From a virus, in the IMG/VR virus record IMGVR_UViG_3300030329_003372, positions 1 through 61,732 of that record: DNA of 61,732 bases; one strand, given 5' to 3'. The notes beneath the pieces are model-generated. The model ran no database searches and was not told the DNA's origin. It worked only from the letters and a program-made list of their open reading frames with translations. The translations under genes were made by a program, and so were the position numbers. Positions within the stretch are counted from its first letter, which is position 1. Each line of letters starts with the position of its first letter. Positions 28,791 through 37,070 of this stretch are shown one piece after another.

Positions 28791-28931
28791 CTAACCACCC
28801 CTCAAGACCCATGCGCGATACATGGCGGTTTCTCTTGCGGCTTCATTACAGGCGTTGCACAATTCCTCATGGTCGCCCCATTCATCTTCGTGAACATCTT
28901 GGTCACATCCTTCACAATAGTGTTTAGTCAC
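28791..28931 (-). CDS. Zinc-finger mini-protein (46 aa)
   Basis: GTG start in a GTGA overlap. YCEGCDQDVHED, CNAC, then AMYRAWVLRGG. Two Cys pairs plus His. First of a run of tiny zinc proteins reaching 30.7 kb. Confidence 0.65.
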   Translation of the reverse strand: MTKHYCEGCDQDVHEDEWGDHEELCNACNEAARETAMYRAWVLRGG

Positions 28932-29017
28932 GCCGTCACCCCCCAAAGTGATTTCATACAATCACAAGTTCCATCTTCCTTTGCTTCGTGGCCGCAAATC
29001 TCACATTCTTCACTCAC
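28928..29017 (-). CDS. Zinc-finger mini-protein (29 aa)
   Basis: GTG start after AGGAG. VSEECEICGHEAKEDG then CDC and an end in GVTA, where GGGGGGTGACGGCGTGA doubles as the next ribosome binding site and start. Confidence 0.6.
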   Translation of the reverse strand: MSEECEICGHEAKEDGTCDCMKSLWGVTA

Positions 29018-29037
29018 GCTGTCATCTCCTTCCATTC

Positions 29038-29388
29038 TCAACACCATCCCTCTTTTTCCAATTTATCTATGTCAAGCACTTCGGATTTCTCTTCGCACTT
29101 TTCACAACAATCACGACCATAAGCCATGTATGTGTGTTTTGGTTTTCTACCATTTATTATGGCTTGTTCTATTTTCGTTATATCTCTTAGAGTAAAGAAT
29201 CTACCCACATAGCCACCGCAACCGCAAAAATATGGTTTCTCACAAAAGGGACACGATGACATTTCTTCATCACATTTCATACACCAATGGACTTTCACTT
29301 TCTCAAGTTGCTCCCAACGGTCTTCGACCCACAAAAACTTCCCACATTCTGAAACTACGGGTTGTTTTCTACGTTTCCACCAACTCAC
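29038..29388 (-). CDS. Multi-cysteine zinc protein (116 aa)
   Basis: GTG start at 29388 in GGAGGTGACGGCGTGAG. Cys clusters HWCMKCDEEMSSCPFC, YFCGCGG and RDCCEKCEEK suggest two zinc sites around a basic helix. Unknown partner. Confidence 0.65.
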   Translation of the reverse strand: MSWWKRRKQPVVSECGKFLWVEDRWEQLEKVKVHWCMKCDEEMSSCPFCEKPYFCGCGGYVGRFFTLRDITKIEQAIINGRKPKHTYMAYGRDCCEKCEEKSEVLDIDKLEKEGWC

Positions 29389-29642
29389 GCCGTCACCTCC
29401 GGGGCGTAGCCGTTATCATGGTGTATACGAAATTCTACAATTTTACCACAGTGTATACACTTCGTCACAAATCTTTCTTGGTGACCGTAAGGCCAATTGA
29501 TTTGTGAACCGGGTAACGCCCTAAGAGCGTGTAGCGGGTTGCCTTCGCTGTCCACACAGTATTTTTCATCTCCGTAGCCTTCGTCCCTGAATGTGTGTTT
29601 TTTGTCAAACTCTTCTTCACCATATTCACTATACTTACTCAC
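29385..29642 (-). CDS. Small protein with CxxC...H finger (85 aa)
   Basis: True start is the GTG at 29642 (VSKYSEYGEEEFDKK). An open frame from 29672 is longer but begins inside the previous gene. KCIHCGKIVEFRIHH near the end. Ends in EVTA. Confidence 0.65.
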   Translation of the reverse strand: MSKYSEYGEEEFDKKHTFRDEGYGDEKYCVDSEGNPLHALRALPGSQINWPYGHQERFVTKCIHCGKIVEFRIHHDNGYAPEVTA

Positions 29643-29776
29643 GCCGTCACCTCCGCGCACATTTTGGCACAAGTCAAAGCATCCTTGTATTCGTAATAGA
29701 TTTGATTACAACCATGACAGCGATGATGCTGACAACCACATTCTGAAAGAATGTATTCTATTGCATACGCCCTCAC
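29639..29776 (-). CDS. Zinc-finger mini-protein (45 aa)
   Basis: GTG start. CGCQHHRCHGCNQIYY, then TCAKMCAEVTA: six Cys and three His. Coupled on both sides by the GGAGGTGACGGCGTGAG junction. Confidence 0.6.
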   Translation of the reverse strand: MRAYAIEYILSECGCQHHRCHGCNQIYYEYKDALTCAKMCAEVTA

Positions 29777-29943
29777 GCCGTCACCTCCACGCAATCGCAA
29801 TCATCCATATTCCAATCCTCACATATCTCACAGTATGTTGCGCGTTCAGATGCACGATATATCACACAACAATGACAAAGAGGGAAATGACCACTGATTT
29901 TCAACCATTGTGCTTGGCGTCCACAGCCTCTACATTTACTCAC
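29773..29943 (-). CDS. Zinc-finger mini-protein (56 aa)
   Basis: GTG start at 29943. KCRGCG, CHCC, YCEICED and CDC give nine Cys, likely two zinc sites. Ends CVEVTA. Confidence 0.65.
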   Translation of the reverse strand: MSKCRGCGRQAQWLKISGHFPLCHCCVIYRASERATYCEICEDWNMDDCDCVEVTA

Positions 29944-30041
29944 GCCTTCACCTCCACGCATTTACATGGTTTTGTTGTAGGGTCATTTATATCCCATTCA
30001 TGGTCGCACTTGATACACCATCTCCCTGTCCATTCACTCAC
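29940..30041 (-). CDS. Zinc-ribbon mini-protein (33 aa)
   Basis: GTG start. WCIKCDHEWDIND, then PCKCVEVKA. One small ribbon. Confidence 0.6.
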   Translation of the reverse strand: MSEWTGRWCIKCDHEWDINDPTTKPCKCVEVKA

Positions 30042-30181
30042 GCCGTCACCTCCACGCAATCACACTCTTGTGTGTTACAATCACAGGTCTGACACATAGG
30101 ACACCATGAATAGTCAGATACTGCTGTCCAACCACATTCGGGACACATTAGCGCATCAATTAGCATCACCCTTTTACTCAT
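30038..30181 (-). CDS. Zinc-finger mini-protein (47 aa)
   Basis: ATG start at 30181 (MSKRVMLIDALMCPECGW). Further CPMCQTC and CDC; eight Cys. Ends CVEVTA. Confidence 0.65.
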   Translation of the reverse strand: MSKRVMLIDALMCPECGWTAVSDYSWCPMCQTCDCNTQECDCVEVTA

Positions 30182-30315
30182 GCCTTCACCTCCACGCCTA
30201 TTCGTTGCTTTCCACAACAAGTATCGTCTGTATTCTTCCAATCGAATAAACACACATGGAGTGTATTGCATACACTACACCAACGATAATCGCTATTCTG
30301 ACCACCATTCTTCAC
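30178..30315 (-). CDS. Zinc-finger mini-protein (45 aa)
   Basis: GTG start. RWCSVCNTLHVCLFDW, then TCCGKQ. Ends GVEVKA, with GTGGAGGTGAAGGCATGA coupling to the next gene. Confidence 0.6.
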   Translation of the reverse strand: MKNGGQNSDYRWCSVCNTLHVCLFDWKNTDDTCCGKQRIGVEVKA

Positions 30316-30518
30316 GCCGTCACCACCTCATCTAAGGAACCGACAAGTTGTATTCCACAATGACGACAAGTAACTGACAAGCGCATCTCAAACCTCTTAG
30401 TCTTTCCATGAATCACCCAATGTTCGCGACAAGGCCAACTTGAATCGAATACCCATTCACAATCCCCACCGACATTCTTCCCATCGGCATCTCCGGGGCA
30501 TTCGTAGTAATTGCTCAT
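30312..30518 (-). CDS. Small zinc protein (68 aa)
   Basis: MSNYYECPGDADGKNVGGDC and CRHCGIQLVG provide four Cys; basic centre (HGKTKRFEMRL). Ends DEVVTA. Confidence 0.65.
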   Translation of the reverse strand: MSNYYECPGDADGKNVGGDCEWVFDSSWPCREHWVIHGKTKRFEMRLSVTCRHCGIQLVGSLDEVVTA

Positions 30519-30682
30519 TCCTTCACCCCCGGTGGGTTGGTATGTTCTAATTCACCGCTCATACACATACCACATCTTCTACAAACAATCCCAATCATAG
30601 GGGGTTCTAACCAATCAATCTCCCAATCATGATAATGGTCTACATTCATTGTGCTTTCGTCATCTATATCGCATCGCTTCAC
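30515..30682 (-). CDS. Zinc-finger mini-protein (55 aa)
   Basis: GTG start. RCDIDDEST, a His-rich HYHDW, then VCRRCGMCMSG. Ends in GVKE. Confidence 0.6.
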   Translation of the reverse strand: MKRCDIDDESTMNVDHYHDWEIDWLEPPMIGIVCRRCGMCMSGELEHTNPPGVKE

Positions 30683-30927
30683 TTCTTCACCTCCGAGTGA
30701 CTATCACGCTCGCGTATCAGGCGAGCGCACTCTTCCAAAAACAATTGCTTCCATTTTGCTTGATACATATTTCCACCTTTCTCTCCATACTCATCTTGTG
30801 ATTCTATTTCTGTCCAACGATGAACGGGCCACGGTTTGTCGCTTGCATAGAATGGGTATCTTACCTCATAGCCATCAGCCACATGGTTGGCCCAATCTTC
30901 CTCCGCTTCCTTCACAGCCCTCTTCAT
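30679..30927 (-). CDS. Helical hypothetical protein (82 aa)
   Basis: Starts at ATG 30927 (MKRAVKEAEEDWANHV), first gene of the zinc-finger operon. The frame stays open through the promoter, and reading it gives an artificial N-terminus FIFKPTVE that should be removed. No family recognised. Confidence 0.65.
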   Translation of the reverse strand: MKRAVKEAEEDWANHVADGYEVRYPFYASDKPWPVHRWTEIESQDEYGEKGGNMYQAKWKQLFLEECARLIRERDSHSEVKK

Positions 30928-30934
30928 CAATAAC

Positions 30935-30961
30935 AATTCTACTGTTGGTTTAAATATAAAA
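30935..30961 (-). promoter_or_regulatory. Shared promoter element, copy 4
   Basis: Full consensus: TTTTATATTTAAACC then AACAGTAGAATT. Upstream end is one base from the stop of the PC4-like gene. Confidence 0.85.
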
Positions 30962-30962
30962 A

Positions 30963-31229
30963 TCAATTTTCGGCGTTCCGTTTCTTTTCTTCAACAGCAT
31001 CATCAATGTGTTCAAGCATCTCAACCAATGATGGAAGAAGCGAGCGCACTTGGTCGGGCGTCAATCGTAGACCTGACTTCGTGTGTTCGTAGCCATCATC
31101 CTTGCGACGCATGATGCGTAGGTCAATCATGTGACGCCCGCGAAATTCAACCCAAGCCAAGCGAGCGCGGCCCTTGCCGTCGTTCCACTTCCTCTCTTTG
31201 GAATCGTCAGCCCAATACTGCTTCTCCAC
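30963..31229 (-). CDS. PC4-like single-stranded DNA-binding protein
   Basis: 88 residues. RARLAWVEFRGRHMIDLRIM followed by an acidic turn and LRLTPDQVRSLLPSLVEML fits the PC4/Sub1 pattern: four strands, then the helix of the LSPEQW type. PC4 proteins bind melted or single-stranded DNA and act in transcription or replication. Last gene of its operon, ending directly at promoter copy 4. Confidence 0.65.
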   Translation of the reverse strand: MEKQYWADDSKERKWNDGKGRARLAWVEFRGRHMIDLRIMRRKDDGYEHTKSGLRLTPDQVRSLLPSLVEMLEHIDDAVEEKKRNAEN

Positions 31230-31233
31230 AGTA

Positions 31234-31461
31234 TCACCGCTTCTTGTCCCGTTGGTAAATGAAAAATTCGTCTAAAATGTCGCAGCCGTTGAGAGAATCT
31301 TCGTAGTAAAAGACCTTGCTGATATATTCAATGTGAGGATGAAGGCCCTCTTCACATTCTTTCGCTTTTCTTAGAGCGGCTCGCCATTGGCGACCTTCAT
31401 ACACTCCAACGTCGCCGTCGTTGTTTTCGTTATTGACATGGTATTCTATCCAACGTGCCAT
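31234..31461 (-). CDS. Hypothetical protein (75 aa)
   Basis: I use ATG 31461 (MARWIEYHVNNENNDG), five bases past the upstream stop and with GAAGAAGAG as ribosome binding site. Helical, mixed charge. No family recognised. Confidence 0.6.
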   Translation of the reverse strand: MARWIEYHVNNENNDGDVGVYEGRQWRAALRKAKECEEGLHPHIEYISKVFYYEDSLNGCDILDEFFIYQRDKKR

Positions 31462-31465
31462 AGTA

Positions 31466-32212
31466 TCACTCTTCTTCATCACTTACTTCGTCAGCCTTCT
31501 CAATGGCTTCAGGGAAGCGGCGTAGATTGTATGTTCCCCACATCCACGGCGGAACTTTGTCACCTGTTTCGGGTGACACAGAACCCAAGACAATGCCCGA
31601 CACACCTGCATCAGCCATCTCCTTCATCTGCATACGCGTGAGAGCCACGAACTTAGCACCGTCCGTATCATTCCACTGCATGAACAGTTCATCACCTGCA
31701 AGCAGGTTGTAATCATCAGGGTCCATGTTCACTTCTTTCTCACAGTTTGGACACGTGACGTTACAAGACCAAATCTCTACAGGCGTTGTATCACCATTCG
31801 ATAATAGAACATCTTTCTCTTCGATGAATACATCAGTGCGTTCGTCAAGGTTGAAGTTAGCGAGCGGTAATCCACACTCACACTTCCATCCTTGTGCGAT
31901 TGTTTGCTTCTCTTGGTATCGTTCTTCAGCATTCTGTTCAGGCGTGAGAGCGGGCGGTTGCTTTACGAAGCCGTCGCCCTCAATCATATCCACACCTGCT
32001 GCTTCAAACAGTTTCACGAATCGTCGGTGGTGTTCATACGCAGTAGGGTGGTCAATCATACGCATCAGCGCGAATGTATCTTCGTCCTGTCGAACGTATG
32101 TGCAGCCGGATTCATCCGGCGACCACACGCCGCCGATGCCTATACCTGCGAAATGTTGCTTCGCCCATTCAACCAATTCTTCTGCCGGTTCCCATGTATC
32201 ATCTCTATCCAT
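31466..32212 (-). CDS. Hypothetical protein with one zinc ribbon (248 aa)
   Basis: Starts at ATG 32212 after GGTGAGG. An internal CECGLPL...CPNCEKE ribbon sits near residues 115-160. Ends EVSDEEE. The long spacing between Cys pairs, filled by an acidic loop, is unusual. No family recognised. Confidence 0.6.
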   Translation of the reverse strand: MDRDDTWEPAEELVEWAKQHFAGIGIGGVWSPDESGCTYVRQDEDTFALMRMIDHPTAYEHHRRFVKLFEAAGVDMIEGDGFVKQPPALTPEQNAEERYQEKQTIAQGWKCECGLPLANFNLDERTDVFIEEKDVLLSNGDTTPVEIWSCNVTCPNCEKEVNMDPDDYNLLAGDELFMQWNDTDGAKFVALTRMQMKEMADAGVSGIVLGSVSPETGDKVPPWMWGTYNLRRFPEAIEKADEVSDEEE

Positions 32213-32702
32213 TGTCCTCACCGTTGTCCTCAACGAGTGTGGCGTCACTTATCAAATCTTGTATCTTTTTCGCCGCCCTTTCATATTGTTCGTAATGTTC
32301 CACAATATCACAGAAGGCGTAGAGTGCTTCTTCGCTACCAAAATCTATGAACAAATCTTCCCAATCGTGACAGACCCTGTATTGTAATTTGATTATCAAA
32401 GGCACTAAATCTTCAGGGATTCCGAACCAACTTGCTAACGAAGCCGATGCAGATTGGTCGTAGCCGCTTTCTATGTTACGAAGTATACCGAGCCAATAAC
32501 CGGGGGCGTTGAAACCGCCGATGTAACCCCTCTCTTCAGGTTTCATGTGATACTCATACCATCGTTGTGCGGGGCCGCTTTTTCCCATGAATTTGTATTC
32601 GCTGTCCTTCGGTGTCATGCGTTCGGGTGGCCCATCATCATCATACCTGTCAGCATAGTGAGCGTGTGTGCGTTTGATGGAAAGTGGTTTACCGAGGCTC
32701 AT
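32205..32702 (-). CDS. Hypothetical protein (165 aa)
   Basis: Mixed helix/strand with a Tyr- and Gly-rich centre (ERGYIGGFNAPGYWLG) and a helical C-terminus. Ends EDNGEDNG. ATGA-coupled to its upstream neighbour. No family recognised. Confidence 0.6.
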   Translation of the reverse strand: MSLGKPLSIKRTHAHYADRYDDDGPPERMTPKDSEYKFMGKSGPAQRWYEYHMKPEERGYIGGFNAPGYWLGILRNIESGYDQSASASLASWFGIPEDLVPLIIKLQYRVCHDWEDLFIDFGSEEALYAFCDIVEHYEQYERAAKKIQDLISDATLVEDNGEDNG

Positions 32703-34447
32703 TCCTCATCACCTTCCTTCTTGGGCGCGGCCACAGTCTTTGTCTTCACGGGCGTAGACCAACTCATGAACTTGTCTTTGTGATTCTCCAACACCGATGG
32801 TGCTGCTGTCACGAACAACTTGTTCACTTCCTTTGGACTCATGTAATCTTCAGGGTCAATCTCCGCCTTCATTTGGAACGCGGAACTCACTGTAGTATAC
32901 GTGACTGTGTAATTCGGTCGTGGCGCAAACTCACCCTCCGTGTATACACGATTCTTCACAACGGCCCCATCAGTCTTGAGCAAACCATTCACGATTTGCG
33001 TCGCTGCTGCCTTCGCTGCCTCTTTCGTATGGAACAAGAGAACCTTAGAGAAGTCAAGCACATCATTTGTGCTATATCCATAGTAACTCTTGACCCTTGT
33101 AGATACCTTGAATGTGTGCATCACAAGGTCATTTTCTTCAGCAGGTCGCCAAGCAAAATTGGACATATCCATGCCGTAGGATTGTTTTGTTTCGTATGCA
33201 TACCATTCCCAACCATTCTCAACGTCACCTGCCTTTCGGTTCTTGGTGCGTGTCGTCTGAATGTGTGCGTGAACATTTGCGAGCCAACCCCAATCCTTCC
33301 ACTTGTAGATAGCGTTGTTACCTCGTTGCTTGTTCACAAGGTTCTCGCTATCACACGCTGAACAGTTGGTTGCGCTCGGTAGATGGTCTACTGTTGAACC
33401 ACAATCACCACACCGCTTGAGATACATCTTACGAACGATACCCCAATTGCGGCGGGACATACGACCCAACGCTTTCCTAATCATGGATAGAACCTTCTTG
33501 TCATCCACCTTGCGTAGCATGGAACGACGTTGTGAGTCCCATGAAACCCATTTTGTAGAGTAGCATGGTTTACCTGTTGCGGGGATAACCTTGCTCCCGC
33601 TTGTGCGCTCACCTCGTTGTTGAAGCATATTGTCGTTCCAATTACTACTACAGGGTGCATTCGTATACAATTCTTGCATTTCACCATTAACCACATACAT
33701 GGCCCAACCTGTTGTTGTAACCTTGTCGTGATGGCGACACTTCTCGCCTTCCTTTTTCTTACACTGACCGAGTGTGTTGTCTACAAAAAACATTTGACCG
33801 CCGCTGCTTTTCACAGCCGCACCTGCATCAAGATACTGCTTGACACTTGGACAAATCGCTGAAAGATATTTCTTGTAAACCTCCATTGGTGTGTCTGTAT
33901 CTTTGGCTACAGTATCACCCATGTTGTGCATGAAATCTCTACGACAACCGTTCAACAACCGATACTTCGTCACATCAGACAGGTCTTTGAAAACTTCCGC
34001 GTTCAAGTGTGTTTCGTTAATTTTGCTACCCGATACGTCTACTACAACCACATCAGCGTCCTTGAAATAACGAATCTTTTCCGCCTTGTTGAATTTGTAT
34101 ACCGTAACATTCACTTCATCATGTCCACATGATTCCGCATCCATATCACTGTGCATTCCATAACCAATGGCACGTGAATCTTCGATGAGATACGCTGCAC
34201 GTGTATAGTCCGATAGCAAATCTTTGGGTGAAACACCCTCCGTATCTGCACCTACCGAACCAAGTTCGTAAGCGACGGCTGCATCCATCGCACGACAGTT
34301 CTTCATCACATCAGCAGTTCTCGCAAGAGTCTGCTGCGTAACAATATCATCGTCGGTAAATCGTAGTTTCGTGCCTACGACACCTGCCTTCTCCCATCTC
34401 TCCCATATTTGCTGTCCTGTGTAAAATCGTCTTGCTCTTCCGCTCAT
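32699..34447 (-). CDS. Large hypothetical protein with zinc ribbon (582 aa)
   Basis: No family recognised. A ribbon (RCGDCGSTVDHLP, then NCSACDSEN) lies near the middle, flanked by basic segments (MSRRNWGIVRKMYLKR). The second half is Tyr/Thr-rich, with helix/strand alternation. The C-terminus is Lys/Pro-rich (PVKTKTVAAPKKEGDEE). Coupled to the 268-residue gene upstream; the pair may work together. Nucleic-acid binding is a guess from the ribbon and basic charge. Confidence 0.6.
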   Translation of the reverse strand: MSGRARRFYTGQQIWERWEKAGVVGTKLRFTDDDIVTQQTLARTADVMKNCRAMDAAVAYELGSVGADTEGVSPKDLLSDYTRAAYLIEDSRAIGYGMHSDMDAESCGHDEVNVTVYKFNKAEKIRYFKDADVVVVDVSGSKINETHLNAEVFKDLSDVTKYRLLNGCRRDFMHNMGDTVAKDTDTPMEVYKKYLSAICPSVKQYLDAGAAVKSSGGQMFFVDNTLGQCKKKEGEKCRHHDKVTTTGWAMYVVNGEMQELYTNAPCSSNWNDNMLQQRGERTSGSKVIPATGKPCYSTKWVSWDSQRRSMLRKVDDKKVLSMIRKALGRMSRRNWGIVRKMYLKRCGDCGSTVDHLPSATNCSACDSENLVNKQRGNNAIYKWKDWGWLANVHAHIQTTRTKNRKAGDVENGWEWYAYETKQSYGMDMSNFAWRPAEENDLVMHTFKVSTRVKSYYGYSTNDVLDFSKVLLFHTKEAAKAAATQIVNGLLKTDGAVVKNRVYTEGEFAPRPNYTVTYTTVSSAFQMKAEIDPEDYMSPKEVNKLFVTAAPSVLENHKDKFMSWSTPVKTKTVAAPKKEGDEE

Positions 34448-35250
34448 GCTAACACCTCCAATTCAATGTAATCGTATCGTTCTTCTTCGTCTTCAGGATT
34501 TCTCCAATCGTATTCGTTTAAGTCTGTTGTAATGTGACAACCATAGTATTCGCCATGATAATTGAATTTCGGTTTGATAATTTTGGTTTTGTTGGCATTC
34601 CAAAATGGACCCTTCGCCCCCACCGCGTAACTCTTCAACTCTCCCATATACGGTAGGAACGAATCGTCGTTTGTGTATATGTGTTGACCAGAAGTTCCAA
34701 CGTAGTTGATGTAACCATTCGTCAAGATTGCTTTAACATCTACAATCTCGGCTTTGCCATCTGCAAAGTGAATTTCATTATCCACCAATCCCAATGCTTC
34801 TGTATAATTGGCAATCGAGATATTTGAGTTCGCGGCTGACCATGTATATTTGTCCGTGTAACCTTCATTGGTCTGCAAGACCCCGCCATTTTCTTTCTGC
34901 GTATATGAATAAACATACGCTTGCGCCTTCTTTTGTCCAACCATGTTCTCAAAGGCTTCAGCCACAGGTATGATAACATCCTGTTCCTTACCATCCCTAC
35001 TCACTGAAAACATCACTAATCGGTTCCAATTCGCCCGTTGGTGGTAAGTGTTATTATGACTATTATCGCCCACGATACCTTCACCTTGTTGTGATACACG
35101 ATACATCCTCGCGCTCTTCTCACTCTTTTTCAAATACGTGTATGTGTAACTACTGCCATCTGCCTTCGCTGCCCATACGTGTTTTAGTTGCTTGCCCGTC
35201 GTAGGGTCTACCACTTTCTTTGCTATTTTGTGTTGTGTCCATGTTACCAT
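34444..35250 (-). CDS. Hypothetical protein (268 aa), first gene of operon
   Basis: Tyr, Asn and Lys-rich with many predicted strands; starts MVTWTQHKIAKKVVDPTTG. Lies below promoter copy 5 and overlaps the 582-residue gene. No family recognised. Confidence 0.6.
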   Translation of the reverse strand: MVTWTQHKIAKKVVDPTTGKQLKHVWAAKADGSSYTYTYLKKSEKSARMYRVSQQGEGIVGDNSHNNTYHQRANWNRLVMFSVSRDGKEQDVIIPVAEAFENMVGQKKAQAYVYSYTQKENGGVLQTNEGYTDKYTWSAANSNISIANYTEALGLVDNEIHFADGKAEIVDVKAILTNGYINYVGTSGQHIYTNDDSFLPYMGELKSYAVGAKGPFWNANKTKIIKPKFNYHGEYYGCHITTDLNEYDWRNPEDEEERYDYIELEVLA

Positions 35251-35265
35251 TTTTTCACCATCCCA

Positions 35266-35292
35266 AATTCTACTGTTGGTTTAAATATAAAA
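35266..35292 (-). promoter_or_regulatory. Shared promoter element, copy 5
   Basis: TTTTATATTTAAACC then AACAGTAGAATT; four bases from the stop of the phosphatase gene upstream. Confidence 0.85.
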
Positions 35293-35296
35293 TTGG

Positions 35297-35800
35297 TCAG
35301 TCCAACGATTTCAATAACTGAAGGTGGAAAGACAGACGTTCGTTCATAAGCGTCTGCCACTGACGCTTCATGCTTGGTCGTGCTTCATACATGGCCGTTA
35401 AGGTCTTACTGTGTGGCAACATCTCGTATTCTTCATACGTCATTCCATTGAATAATTTCCCTAATTCTTCAAAACCGCTATGCTTGATTTCTTCCAAGTG
35501 CCGCATGACCACGTAAGCAATCGTGCCTGTGCGGTCACGACCATGAATACAATGCAACACTACGTCACGCCCTTCGTCTAACAGTTTCATCACCTTCTGT
35601 GCGGCGGCTGTCCAATTCGCTAAGGGTGTGAACTTCTTGTAGGATAGGTAGTGACAATAGGTTTCCCCATGCCATTGACGATGCGGCTTATCGCATAGTG
35701 TAACAACGGCGGGGTTGTCTATGCCTTCGACTGTTTCCATGAAGTCGTTGAGTCCACACATCGTGAGTGTGCCGTTGCCTACTTCGATTGGTGTGTTCAT
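35297..35800 (-). CDS. Protein tyrosine / dual-specificity phosphatase
   Basis: 167 residues. The active-site loop HCIHGRDRTGT (Cys 84, Arg 90) is a perfect HCx5R(S/T) signature following a hydrophobic strand (DVVLHC), as in DSP and PTP enzymes. The reaction is removal of phosphate from Tyr or Ser/Thr via a Cys-phosphate intermediate. The general acid is probably in the TLCDKPHRQWHG region. Last gene of the HTPGPW array operon (ATGA overlap). A second phosphatase lies at 41.2 kb. Confidence 0.88.
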   Translation of the reverse strand: MNTPIEVGNGTLTMCGLNDFMETVEGIDNPAVVTLCDKPHRQWHGETYCHYLSYKKFTPLANWTAAAQKVMKLLDEGRDVVLHCIHGRDRTGTIAYVVMRHLEEIKHSGFEELGKLFNGMTYEEYEMLPHSKTLTAMYEARPSMKRQWQTLMNERLSFHLQLLKSLD

Positions 35801-36108
35801 TCAATCCTCTCCTTGTATTCCTCGTAAGTTTCAATGTCACAATGACCACCATCGAAGATGGATTCAATGTAGGCATTCAACCGCTTGACTTCTGCGAGTA
35901 GTAGTGGTGCGTCTGCTATGAGTTGTGCATTAACATCTGTGCATCCACATTTACTCGGTTGGGTATCTATGATGTGGAGGCGTTGCCCTTCTGCCCTTCC
36001 TTTCCAAACCAAATCCCCTATCGCAATATGCTTTTTGTTGATTTTTATTTTTCCCCTAAGTTCCCACGGTCCCGGTATGTGTCCTTCGTATTTGTCTGTG
36101 TCAATCAT
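35797..36108 (-). CDS. HTPGPW-family coiled-coil protein, copy 1
   Basis: 103 residues from ATG 36108. N-terminal MIDTDKYEGHIPGPWEL, central NAQLIADAPLLLAEVKRLN and a variable tail. The HTPGPW...NAxLIAxAPxLL pattern is common in phage accessory proteins, of unknown function. First of a tandem array of paralogues. Confidence 0.75.
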   Translation of the reverse strand: MIDTDKYEGHIPGPWELRGKIKINKKHIAIGDLVWKGRAEGQRLHIIDTQPSKCGCTDVNAQLIADAPLLLAEVKRLNAYIESIFDGGHCDIETYEEYKERIE

Positions 36109-36448
36109 TCTTTCGCCCCCAAACCCTGTCCTGTATTCCATCTGTCCATTCTTTCCACCGTTCTTCAAAGTCATTTTTTCCATAATGTTGGAAGAAGAAG
36201 TCCTTGCTTCTCGGTGTTACAATTTGAACTTGAATAATCTTACGCAATCGCTTGACTTCTGCAAGGAGAAGTGGTGCGTCTGCTATGAGTTGTGCGTCTG
36301 CTTCCTTATCTATTGAATAGGAAAGCCTCCGGTGTCTTTCTGTGATAATGTATTTGTTACGACCCGGCCCTTTCAGTAATATCGAATCTTTTTTGGGCCA
36401 TCCCCACGGCCCCGGCGTGTGTCCTTCGTATTTGTCTGTGTCAATCAT
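36101..36448 (-). CDS. HTPGPW-family coiled-coil protein, copy 2
   Basis: 115 residues: MIDTDKYEGHTPGPWGW, ADAQLIADAPLLLAEVKRLR, then a unique basic tail (ERWKEWTDGIQDRVWGRKND). Same array. Confidence 0.75.
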   Translation of the reverse strand: MIDTDKYEGHTPGPWGWPKKDSILLKGPGRNKYIITERHRRLSYSIDKEADAQLIADAPLLLAEVKRLRKIIQVQIVTPRSKDFFFQHYGKNDFEERWKEWTDGIQDRVWGRKND

Positions 36449-36729
36449 TCATCCACCTCCGGTAGTATTCCAAGATAATCGCACCATTCCAGCAACACAT
36501 CTTCGTGATAAATGCCTAACCAATCTTCAAGTCTGAAGTTTTGTTCAAATAACTTAAGCACTTCACGCAACCGCTTGACTTCTGCGAGTAGGTCAAGAGC
36601 ATTACCATAAAACTCATACGCATATTGTATTGCTAATTCTTTGTGCATATCACCACACGCAATATCATTACAGAACTCCTTGTTCATTCTATGCTCTAAT
36701 TTCTCTTCGTATTTGTCTGTGTCAATCAT
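36445..36729 (-). CDS. HTPGPW-array protein, copy 3 (lacks HTPGPW)
   Basis: 94 residues. Keeps MIDTDKYE and LDLLAEVKRLREVL but has lost the EGHTPGPW and LIADAP parts. Ends LPEVDE. A diverged or partly deleted array member. Confidence 0.7.
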   Translation of the reverse strand: MIDTDKYEEKLEHRMNKEFCNDIACGDMHKELAIQYAYEFYGNALDLLAEVKRLREVLKLFEQNFRLEDWLGIYHEDVLLEWCDYLGILPEVDE

Positions 36730-37070
36730 TCATCATCACTCTCTCTTAGTTGGGAACACATATAACAAACCCAACCCCATTGGGTATGATGAGGGTGTTG
36801 CATTATCTGTTCTTCAATAAGCCAATTCTTACACCCATCACATTCAACCAATAGGTTAGCCTCTAACACATCACGCAACCTCTTCACTTCTTCACGCAAC
36901 CGCTTGTAGTCTGCGAGCAGTAGTGGTGCGTCTGCTATGAGTTGTGCGTCTGCAAGTTTGGGTGGAATTAACTCAATGTCACCCGGTAACACCACTGCGT
37001 GATAAGCAGCCGCCGAGTATTGTTCCCACGGCCCTCTCGTATGTCCTTCGTATTTGTCTGTGTCAATCAT
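36726..37070 (-). CDS. HTPGPW-family coiled-coil protein with zinc finger, copy 4
   Basis: 114 residues: MIDTDKYEGHTRGPWEQ, DAQLIADAPLLLADYKRLRE, then a unique C-terminal ECDGCKNW...VCYMC ribbon. So the array core is combined with a zinc ribbon. Confidence 0.75.
   Translation of the reverse strand: MIDTDKYEGHTRGPWEQYSAAAYHAVVLPGDIELIPPKLADAQLIADAPLLLADYKRLREEVKRLRDVLEANLLVECDGCKNWLIEEQIMQHPHHTQWGWVCYMCSQLRESDDE

Noticed and set aside
31725-32387. Plus-strand 220-aa open frame
   Set aside because: Opposite to two well-supported minus-strand genes; no signals.
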